A stretch of 39,994 nucleotides of DNA from Ignavibacteria bacterium. Lineage in GTDB: Bacteria > Bacteroidota > Ignavibacteria > Palsa-1295. The stretch lies in contig JABDDM010000014.1 of NCBI GenBank assembly GCA_013287605.1, positions 1 to 39,994 on the forward strand. The letters are read 5' to 3'. The translations under genes were made by a program, and so were the position numbers. The notes under the pieces are model-generated. The model saw nothing but the letters and a program-made list of their open reading frames with translations, ran no database searches and was not told the DNA's origin. Of this stretch, positions 1-6,866 are shown piece after piece (positions within the stretch are counted from its first letter, which is position 1; every line of letters begins with the position of its first letter).

Positions 1-1
1 G

Positions 2-1138
2 AATATCAAGATCATAACCAACGGAGGCGGGGTTAATCCAGAAGGTGCCCGTGATGCGATCTTCGAAGTAGCACGCCGACGTGGAATTCCGATTAGAGTC
101 GGAATCGTGATGGGGGACAACATCCTCGGCTCGATCGATGAATTGCTCGCCAATGGGCATCAACTTAAGAATATGGAGACGGGCGAATCGCTCACTGGCG
201 TTCGCGACCGCGTGCTTAGCGCGAATGTGTATTTCGGTGCATGGCCCATCGTTGAAGCGCTTAGACAGGGCGCACAGATCGTCATTACCGGGCGAACAAC
301 GGATACAGGCTTAAGCCTTGCTCCGATGATTCACGAATTTGGATGGAAAGAAGATGATTGGGACAGACTGGCGGCAGGAACTGTAGCCGGGCACATTCTC
401 GAATGCGGGGCACAATCTTCAGGAGGAAATTTCTCGGCCGACTGGAAAGCGGTAAAGGACTTTATCAATATCGGATTTCCGATAGCCGAAGCTTATCCGA
501 ATGGTGAGTTTGTGATCACCAAGCATCCCAAGACAGGTGGTCTGGTCAATCGACAGACCGTAGCCGAACAACTACTCTACGAAATCGGCAATCCAAAAGA
601 TTATATCACCCCGGATTGCATCGCGGATTTTACTTCAATCCATTTGGAAGATCTTGGCAGGGATCGAGTAAAAGTGCACGGCATTAAAGGTCTACCGTTT
701 ACGGACTCGTACAAAGTCTCGATGTCCTATAACGATGGCTTCTCGGCCGCTGGTAACCTGACCTATACGTGGCCAGAAGCGATGGAGAAAGCCCGAATGG
801 CGGATAAGATCCTACGCGGAAGACTGAAACTGTTGGGTGCAACATTCGATGAATTCCGAACTGAGTATCTTGGCTACAATAGCTGCCACGGTCCGCTTGT
901 TACCTTGAAAGAGGAGCAGGTCGAAGAGGTTGTTGTGAAATTTGCGGTTCGAGGAAAGGACAAGGCAAGCATTGAAACGTTTGGTAAGGAGATAGCACCG
1001 TTAATTCTTACTGGTCCGCCGAGCGTTACCGGGTTTGCGGGAGGGCGACCAAAACCGAGCGATGTGGTAGCGTATTGGCCAGCGCTTCTCGATAAGAAAG
1101 CGGTAACGCCACGTGTAATTGTGGAGGAGGTGAAATGA
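2..1138 (+). CDS. AtuA/DUF1446-family protein, large part (5' end outside window)
   Basis: The reading frame is open from base 2, so the gene starts before the window. The visible start translates to a segment containing the family-typical IITNGGGVNPEGAR, followed by VGIVMGDN. Later family-like stretches are RTTDTGLSLAPM, ECGAQSSGGNFSADW and TYTWPEAMEKARM. This is the large domain of the acyclic-terpene-utilisation AtuA (DUF1446) family. AtuA is genetically linked to citronellol/geraniol catabolism in Pseudomonas, but the reaction of most members is unknown. The protein ends about where fused family members continue into a roughly 100-residue C-terminal domain. That domain is missing here and appears as a separate gene at 5539-5898. 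The stop overlaps the next ATG (ATGATG), implying translational coupling. Family assignment is firm; substrate is unknown. Confidence 0.88.
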   Translation, partial: NIKIITNGGGVNPEGARDAIFEVARRRGIPIRVGIVMGDNILGSIDELLANGHQLKNMETGESLTGVRDRVLSANVYFGAWPIVEALRQGAQIVITGRTTDTGLSLAPMIHEFGWKEDDWDRLAAGTVAGHILECGAQSSGGNFSADWKAVKDFINIGFPIAEAYPNGEFVITKHPKTGGLVNRQTVAEQLLYEIGNPKDYITPDCIADFTSIHLEDLGRDRVKVHGIKGLPFTDSYKVSMSYNDGFSAAGNLTYTWPEAMEKARMADKILRGRLKLLGATFDEFRTEYLGYNSCHGPLVTLKEEQVEEVVVKFAVRGKDKASIETFGKEIAPLILTGPPSVTGFAGGRPKPSDVVAYWPALLDKKAVTPRVIVEEVK

Positions 1139-2094
1139 TGGAGGCTGAAATCGGGCGTGATCTCGAACGTGCGCGGGCATTGCTCCTCGCCGGAGAACTT
1201 GTAGCCATTCCAACTGAGACAGTCTATGGATTAGCCGGCAATGCCCTTGACACGGAAGTGGTGGCGAAGATCTTCGACGCTAAAGAACGTCCGCACTTTG
1301 ACCCGTTAATCGTGCATATCGACTCAGTCCGCAATTTACCGAAGTGTGCTTCGCAACTGCCATCCTGGGCCGAGACATTGTCGGCGCGGTTTTGGCCTGG
1401 CCCGCTAACATTGGTACTACCGAAACGAGAGAGTGTGCCGGACCTTACCACAGCGGGATTACCTACTGTAGGATTGCGTGTGCCAAGGCATCCATTGACC
1501 ATCGAATTACTAAAAGGGTTGCCCTTCCCGCTTGCAGCACCAAGTGCAAACCCGTTTGGGTATGTGAGCCCTACTACACCCGAGCATGTATTCGCTCAGT
1601 TGGGGCACAGGATCAAGTATATCCTGGATGGCGGTGCTTGCGAGATCGGCATCGAATCAACGATCGTAGGAGAAAGGGAAGGCAAACCGGTAATCTTGAG
1701 ACTTGGGGGAACAAGCATCGAAGCGATTCAGGAAGTCCTCAGGGATTTTGAGATTGTGAGGAAGGGCGACATCCTGGCACCGGGAATGTACCAAAGTCAT
1801 TACGCACCACGCGTTGCTCTCATCCTTGGTGAACCTGAGGAGCCGCAATCGAACTACAGTGCGCTGCGATTCAAGGAGCCTCTACCTGAGCTTGACCTGA
1901 ATCATCAAGTCATTCTTTCGCCGTCCGGGGACTTACACGAAGCCGCTGCGAACCTCTTTAAGGCAATGCGGCAACTTGATGAAATGGAAGGGATTGACCT
2001 CATTTTCGCAGAGCTTGTACCTGATGATGGTCTGGGCCGAGCTATAAACGATCGCTTGAAGCGGGCGAGTGTCCTTAGTGTAGAGAAAGCGTGA
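1135..2094 (+). CDS. tsaC: Sua5/YwlC-type L-threonylcarbamoyladenylate synthase
   Basis: This enzyme makes threonylcarbamoyl-AMP from threonine, bicarbonate and ATP, the first step of the t6A37 modification in ANN-decoding tRNAs in the cytoplasm. Family motifs are visible: IPTETVYGL (residues 25-33), FWPGPLTLV (86-94), APSAN (135-139), GIEST (172-176) and PGMYQSHYAP (216-225). The last motif is the linker found only in the long Sua5 form, and the 319-residue length with a degenerate C-terminal domain agrees. A strong Shine-Dalgarno (GGAGGAGGTG) precedes the start, and the ATG overlaps the upstream stop by four bases. Two consecutive ATGs leave a one-codon ambiguity. It is a housekeeping gene within an otherwise catabolic-looking run, so co-location need not mean shared function. 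Confidence 0.95.
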   Translation: MMEAEIGRDLERARALLLAGELVAIPTETVYGLAGNALDTEVVAKIFDAKERPHFDPLIVHIDSVRNLPKCASQLPSWAETLSARFWPGPLTLVLPKRESVPDLTTAGLPTVGLRVPRHPLTIELLKGLPFPLAAPSANPFGYVSPTTPEHVFAQLGHRIKYILDGGACEIGIESTIVGEREGKPVILRLGGTSIEAIQEVLRDFEIVRKGDILAPGMYQSHYAPRVALILGEPEEPQSNYSALRFKEPLPELDLNHQVILSPSGDLHEAAANLFKAMRQLDEMEGIDLIFAELVPDDGLGRAINDRLKRASVLSVEKA

Positions 2095-2127
2095 ATTGCT
2101 GATAATCTTAACCTAACCATCCTTAAT

Positions 2128-3045
2128 ATGAGACAACTTTCTCTCCTTGTTCTCGCTCTTACGCTACTCTTCGTACACCCCGATGCCGGTCTGGGACAAT
2201 CGGACTCCGGCCCGAAGGTCCTGATCGTGAACGCGCATCCTGATGATGAAACAGGCTGTGCAGCTACAGTCTACAAGCTTACTCACGACCTGCATGGAAA
2301 GGTCGACCTCGCCCTCATCACAAATGGTGAAGGTGGGTACAAATACTCAACACTTGCAGAAGCGTACTACGGACTTGAACTGACAGATGAGAAGGTTGGG
2401 CGAGAATACCTTCCGACAATCCGAAAAAGGGAGCTGATGAATGCCGGAAAGATCCTGGGCATTCGCAACTATTTTTTCTTTGATCAGAAGGATCATCGCT
2501 ACACCCTCAATCCGCATGAGGCGCTCGATAGCATCTGGGATATCCAACTCATCCAGCGCAGGTTGCACGATATTCTGATTGCGGGCAAGTACGATTACAT
2601 ATTTTGCTTGCTTCCGGTTGATTCGACACATGGTCACCACAAAGGCGCAACAATTATGGCCCTGACCGCTGTGCAGGCACTCGGCTCTGAGATAAAGCAC
2701 CCCATCGTGCTCGGCGTCGACAACCCTCGAAAGTCCGATTCAATAGCCGTGAGGTTTGTCGTACTTCATGACTATCCGATCACGGAGATCAACAAGCAGG
2801 CACCAATCTTCAAGTTTGATCGAAGTGTAAAATTCGGCTATCACAACGTGCTCAATTACAAGATCATCGTCAATTGGGAGATAGCTGAGCATAAGTCTCA
2901 AGGGACGGTGCAGATGATTGGAGCCAATGAGGGGGATATTGAAGAATTTCATTTTTTCAAGATCAACGATCCTTCATCGATCGGTCCGACCGCTGATTTA
3001 TTTAACAAGCTCGCCGTGCTTCACTTCGTAGCAAAGACCTACTGA
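2128..3045 (+). CDS. Secreted PIG-L/LmbE-family N-acetylglucosaminyl deacetylase-like protein
   Basis: The protein is a predicted zinc-dependent de-N-acetylase of the PIG-L (LmbE) superfamily, which acts on N-acetyl-amino sugars or their conjugates. Residues 1 to about 24 form a signal peptide (MRQLSLLVLALTLLFV core, likely cleavage after GLG/GLGQ), so it works outside the cytoplasm. The metal and catalytic signature AHPDDE is at 36-41, with NGEGG at 66-70, a family-typical RKREL at 99-103 and the third metal histidine in THGHHKGA (167-174). At 305 residues it is slightly longer than bacillithiol BshB enzymes, and a signal peptide argues against a thiol-biosynthesis role. The start ATG has no obvious Shine-Dalgarno. 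It lies 33 nt after sua5 and 2 nt before the permease gene. The natural substrate is not deducible. Confidence 0.88.
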   Translation: MRQLSLLVLALTLLFVHPDAGLGQSDSGPKVLIVNAHPDDETGCAATVYKLTHDLHGKVDLALITNGEGGYKYSTLAEAYYGLELTDEKVGREYLPTIRKRELMNAGKILGIRNYFFFDQKDHRYTLNPHEALDSIWDIQLIQRRLHDILIAGKYDYIFCLLPVDSTHGHHKGATIMALTAVQALGSEIKHPIVLGVDNPRKSDSIAVRFVVLHDYPITEINKQAPIFKFDRSVKFGYHNVLNYKIIVNWEIAEHKSQGTVQMIGANEGDIEEFHFFKINDPSSIGPTADLFNKLAVLHFVAKTY

Positions 3046-3047
3046 GT

Positions 3048-4412
3048 TTGTCAGAACTGCGCGCTCCGAATTCGCTCGAACGTGCCCTTGGACTGAAGGA
3101 GGCCACGGCGCTCAACATGATCGATATGGTCGGCATCGGACCATTCATCGTCATGCCACTTGTGATGAAAGCCATGAATGGCCCACAATGCATTTTTGCG
3201 TGGGTCGCAGGCGCACTGCTCGCAATGATCGACGGAGCAGTCTGGGCGGAACTCGGTGCGGCTATGCCTGAAGCCGGCGGGAGTTACGCCTTCCTACGCC
3301 GCATCTATGACCCTGGCTCGTGGGGGAAATTGCTTTCCTTTCTATTCATTTGGCAGACCCTGATACAGGCGCCGCTCGTCGTCGCATCAGGAGCGATCGG
3401 CTTCTCGCAATATGCTGGATTTCTTTTGCCGCTTAATCCCATCGGACAAAAAGCACTCTCTGGCGGAGTAGTTATCATTCTCACTTTCCTCCTTTACCGT
3501 TCGATCAGTTCAGTAGGAAAAATTTCACTCCTACTCTGGGTTGGTGTGATTGGCACGATCGTCTGGATCATTGTAGGAGGGGCGACGCATTTCAATGCCG
3601 AGATGGCATTTGGTGGAAGTCTGTTGAAGGGTTCGACATCCTGGATCCTGTTTGCGGGACTTGGTCAAGCGACAGTCAAGACTGTCTACAGTTACCTCGG
3701 TTACTATAATGTTTGTCATCTGGGTTCGGAGATCAAAGACCCAGGACGCATAATTCCGAAAAGCATCTTCATCTCCATCATCGGAATCGCGTTGCTTTAT
3801 ATCGCAATGCAATTGAGTGTCCTCGGTGTCATTCCCTGGCAGGAAGCTCAGTACTCTTCATTCATCTTTAGCACGTTCGTTGAACGGCTCTATGGACATT
3901 CCGCGGCAAACGTTGCCACAATCATGATTCTTTGGATCGCGTTCTCTTCACTCTTCGCGGTGATGCTTGGCTATTCGCGCATTCCTTATGCAGCTGCGAA
4001 AGATGGCGCGTTCTTCTCGGCATTTGCGAAGGTGCATCCTACGAAACACTTTCCACACGTCTCGCTTTTGGCCCTGGCTGCAACGGGTTTTTGTTTCAGC
4101 CTTCTCTTCAAATTGGGTGATGTGATCAGCGCGATCCTAGCGATGCGAATACTTGTGCAATTCATTGGACAAGCAGTTGGGCTGATCATTTGGCGAAGCC
4201 GCAACCCAGCGGCGTCTCGCCCGTTCAAGATGTGGCTCTTTCCATTGCCAGCCATTCTTGCAATCCTGGCGTGGCTCTGGTTGTTCTGGTCGATCGATTG
4301 GCAGTTTGAAGTTGCAGGCATCGCCATGATCGTACTTGGGATTATCCTTTACATGTTTCGAGCAAGGGCTCGGAAGGAATGGCCCTTTGCTTACTTGGTG
4401 AGCACCGCATGA
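3048..4412 (+). CDS. APC-family amino acid/polyamine permease
   Basis: This is an inner-membrane transporter of 454 residues with about 12 hydrophobic segments. The N-terminal segment LGLKEATALNMIDMVGIGPF resembles the first helix of the APC superfamily, with its unwound glycine-containing region. AGALLAMIDGAVWAELGAAMPEAGGSYAFLRR matches the conserved TM2-TM3 region of amino-acid permeases (PEAGGSYAF). Substrate class is amino acids or amines by family; the exact substrate cannot be read. The start is TTG two bases after the upstream stop. The first in-frame ATG comes after the conserved N-terminal block begins, so the TTG is preferred. The 3' end overlaps the next gene by four bases (ATGA). 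Confidence 0.9.
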   Translation: MSELRAPNSLERALGLKEATALNMIDMVGIGPFIVMPLVMKAMNGPQCIFAWVAGALLAMIDGAVWAELGAAMPEAGGSYAFLRRIYDPGSWGKLLSFLFIWQTLIQAPLVVASGAIGFSQYAGFLLPLNPIGQKALSGGVVIILTFLLYRSISSVGKISLLLWVGVIGTIVWIIVGGATHFNAEMAFGGSLLKGSTSWILFAGLGQATVKTVYSYLGYYNVCHLGSEIKDPGRIIPKSIFISIIGIALLYIAMQLSVLGVIPWQEAQYSSFIFSTFVERLYGHSAANVATIMILWIAFSSLFAVMLGYSRIPYAAAKDGAFFSAFAKVHPTKHFPHVSLLALAATGFCFSLLFKLGDVISAILAMRILVQFIGQAVGLIIWRSRNPAASRPFKMWLFPLPAILAILAWLWLFWSIDWQFEVAGIAMIVLGIILYMFRARARKEWPFAYLVSTA

Positions 4413-5524
4413 TAATAACGACGACGCTTTCTCCAGAAGAACTTGACCGGTACCGCGAACAGATCAAGCTCAAGGATGTCGGACTGGAGGGTCAACTCAT
4501 GCTGAAGCAGTCCAGTGTCGCAATAGTTGGGCTCGGAGGACTAGGCTCACCAGTTACGCTTTATCTCGCCGCAGCAGGTGTTGGGAGGATGACGCTGATT
4601 GAGAATGACACAGTCGCCCTACCAAATCTCCACCGCCAGGTATTGTTTGATTCGGGCGATGTCGGTTCGTCAAAGTTAGAAGCTGCCTCACGGCGATTTA
4701 CGTCTCTTAATCCTGATATCCGAATCACAGAACACCACGAACGACTGGATTCCAATAATGCGACGACGCTTCTGCAAGGAAATGACTTAGTTCTCGATTG
4801 TACGGATAACTTCGAAAGCCGTTACATCATCAATTCGGTTGGCGTATCACTCGGCATTCCGGTCGTCTTTGGCTCAGTTTTTCGCTCTGAAGGTCAGGTG
4901 AGTGTGTTCGGAGCTGGGGATGGTCCATGTTATCAATGTCTTTATCCTGAAGTTCCAAATCAAGATCAAGCGCCATCCTGCGCCGATGATGGTGTGCTCG
5001 GCGTGCTGCCTGGAGTAATCGGAATGCTGCAAGCGACAGAGGCGCTGAAATTGATACTGGGGATTGGAGAAGCCCTCGTCGGCAAGCTCATCCTCTATGA
5101 CGCGTTGCGGATGGAGTTTCGAACCATCCAGGTTAAGCGTAATCCGAACTGCCCTGTATGTGCAACTCGGACATCAAAAGCAAGGGAGGCATCAACCTCG
5201 TCACGCCATCACACGGACCTTGCAGTTGAAGAATATGCGAATTGGCGAAACTCTGGCTACCCACATCAACTGATCGACATTCGTGAAGAGTATGAAAGTG
5301 ACATTGCTTCGATTGGGGGGAAATTGATCCCAATGGAGGACTTACTGGCGCACATGGAAGATATATCGAGAAGCGAACCGATCGTTCTCTACTGCCATTT
5401 GGGTATTCGCTCAAGGAAAGCTGCAACAATGCTCGCTCATTTGGGTTTTGATAATGTCTATGACCTGATCGGCGGAATCAATCGATGGAGCGAGAGGATC
5501 GATTCAAGTGTGCCACGATATTAG
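4409..5524 (+). CDS. moeB: MoeB/ThiF-type adenylyltransferase fused to a rhodanese domain
   Basis: This E1-like enzyme would adenylate the C-terminal glycine of a ubiquitin-like sulfur carrier (MoaD/ThiS type), and the rhodanese domain can supply sulfur. Residues 1-260 hold the adenylation domain: GLGGLG nucleotide loop (41-46), PNLHRQ (72-77), DCTDNFESRY (130-139), zinc cysteine pairs CYQC (174-177) and CPVC (248-251), and a candidate active cysteine in PSCADDGVLG (Cys191). Residues 270-371 are a rhodanese domain with catalytic loop CHLGIRS (Cys329). ATG at 4409 is chosen because it forms an ATGA overlap with the permease stop; the frame is open ten codons upstream. No ubiquitin-like carrier gene is visible nearby, so whether it serves molybdopterin, thiamine or another pathway is open. 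The symbol is a family label. Confidence 0.9.
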   Translation: MIITTTLSPEELDRYREQIKLKDVGLEGQLMLKQSSVAIVGLGGLGSPVTLYLAAAGVGRMTLIENDTVALPNLHRQVLFDSGDVGSSKLEAASRRFTSLNPDIRITEHHERLDSNNATTLLQGNDLVLDCTDNFESRYIINSVGVSLGIPVVFGSVFRSEGQVSVFGAGDGPCYQCLYPEVPNQDQAPSCADDGVLGVLPGVIGMLQATEALKLILGIGEALVGKLILYDALRMEFRTIQVKRNPNCPVCATRTSKAREASTSSRHHTDLAVEEYANWRNSGYPHQLIDIREEYESDIASIGGKLIPMEDLLAHMEDISRSEPIVLYCHLGIRSRKAATMLAHLGFDNVYDLIGGINRWSERIDSSVPRY

Positions 5525-5538
5525 AGCTTATCTAAGAT

Positions 5539-5898
5539 ATGAAAGTACAATTACTAAAGATCTGCCACGCACGTTCTGGTGACAAGGGTGATGCTGCCAA
5601 CGTTGGCCTTATCGCTCGCGAGGAAAAATTCTACCCGCTGATCAAAAAGGAAGTAACCAGGTCCAGGGTCAAGCAGCATTTCAAAGGTATCTGCTTTGGA
5701 CCCGTAGAGCGTTTTGAATTGCCGAATCTTTGGGCACTCAATTTCCTGCTTCATAACACGCTTGGTGGGGGAGGGACGGTAAGTTTGAAGCAGGATGCGC
5801 AAGGGAAAACTCTTGGTGCGGCATTATTACGTATGGAAATTGATGTTCCTCCAGCACTTCTCAAGCAATCTGCCCGACCCAAGCCAGTCAAGAAATAG
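5539..5898 (+). CDS. AtuA-related small protein (C-terminal AtuA domain as separate polypeptide)
   Basis: This 119-residue protein opens with KICHARSGDKGDAANVGLIA, the recognisable signature of the C-terminal domain of the AtuA/DUF1446 family (RSGDKG followed by NVG). Further on, LPNLWALNFLLHNTLGGGGT fits the same domain. In many organisms this domain is fused to the large AtuA part. Here the large part ends at 1138 without it, so the two pieces presumably associate as subunits. It lies 14 nt after the moeB-rhodanese gene on the same strand, with no strong Shine-Dalgarno. Biochemical function of the domain is unknown. Family assignment is confident; partnership with the large protein is an inference. 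Confidence 0.88.
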   Translation: MKVQLLKICHARSGDKGDAANVGLIAREEKFYPLIKKEVTRSRVKQHFKGICFGPVERFELPNLWALNFLLHNTLGGGGTVSLKQDAQGKTLGAALLRMEIDVPPALLKQSARPKPVKK

Positions 5899-5937
5899 AC
5901 GCCGGGAACGTTGCTGCCCATTATCACATACATTAGT

Positions 5938-6855
5938 ATGAACCGTTGGTTTGTTCCCCCAGTCTCGCTCCTGCTTCTCGTTTCTTGCTTTGTCGGCTGT
6001 AAGCATTCAACGCCTACAGAGCCGCCTGTTCCGCCTCCCACTTCCAGTATTGCATACGTAATCGATGCACAGGATCTTCGGACTCCACGATCCAATGAGA
6101 CTTACATGCTCTGGGTACACCGGATCGGCGATACAGCGTTTCTGAAAGTGTCGGAGTTAGTGGTCGACAAATACAAACTACACGGCCCCGATTCGATCCA
6201 GCTTTCAGGCACGACCGCTCTCACTGACACACTGACGATTTATGATGAGGCTCTTATCTCACTTGAACGAGACGTGACTGCTAAAATACCAGGTTCCGTC
6301 TTGTTGAGAGGCAAGTCGATTGCAACTGGAGTGTTCGACCTCGATCCACAGCAGGGAGCAGTTGCCGATCTTCGCTTCACGACTGGCAGTGCAACGTTCG
6401 TGACGGCGAGTTCGGACACGACAAGAGTCTTTCACGAATTCTATTTGATGGACCTTAAGCAGCCGACGCCAATTGCGTCCTTAAATAATCTTCCGAATCT
6501 TGGCTTCGGTTGGCATTATGCCGTCTGGGTTACGGACTCGAGTTTCTCGCCTTTTCATCTCTTTTATTACGGAGCATTCCTGCATCCTGCAGGCCACGAT
6601 TCGGACAGCGCGAACGACAGCTTTCCCTTTCCCGGAGGCTACGAGCCGCCATCGCTTGTGAACTCACGAGGCAAGATCGAAGTGACAGTTGAGCCGGATT
6701 TTCAGCTTCCTGGACTTAAAGCTCGCGGACCGTCAACATTTCCCATCCTCGAAGCACCTATTCCATCGAAGATCTTCATGAAGGAAGTCGTGCCATTGAC
6801 GAATGTCGTCGCAAGAGGACTGCCTGGCGCCAGGCTCTCTCTGAAGCAGAAATAG
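5938..6855 (+). CDS. Hypothetical lipoprotein
   Basis: I do not recognise the family. The start is taken at ATG 5938, because the upstream in-frame TTG at 5911 would add nine residues ahead of a clean lipoprotein signal. Residues 1-21 are a lipoprotein signal sequence; two cysteines fit a lipobox, Cys17 (LVSC) and Cys21 (FVGC). Cys21 is followed by a Pro/Thr-rich tether (KHSTPTEPPVPPPT), so it is the likelier lipidated residue. The remaining roughly 280 residues are rich in beta-propensity stretches, with no visible catalytic motif. It lies 39 nt after the small AtuA gene and may end that operon. It is convergent with the subtilase gene, 11 nt away, with no clear terminator between them. Confidence 0.75.
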   Translation: MNRWFVPPVSLLLLVSCFVGCKHSTPTEPPVPPPTSSIAYVIDAQDLRTPRSNETYMLWVHRIGDTAFLKVSELVVDKYKLHGPDSIQLSGTTALTDTLTIYDEALISLERDVTAKIPGSVLLRGKSIATGVFDLDPQQGAVADLRFTTGSATFVTASSDTTRVFHEFYLMDLKQPTPIASLNNLPNLGFGWHYAVWVTDSSFSPFHLFYYGAFLHPAGHDSDSANDSFPFPGGYEPPSLVNSRGKIEVTVEPDFQLPGLKARGPSTFPILEAPIPSKIFMKEVVPLTNVVARGLPGARLSLKQK

Positions 6856-6866
6856 TCGACTGCTGA

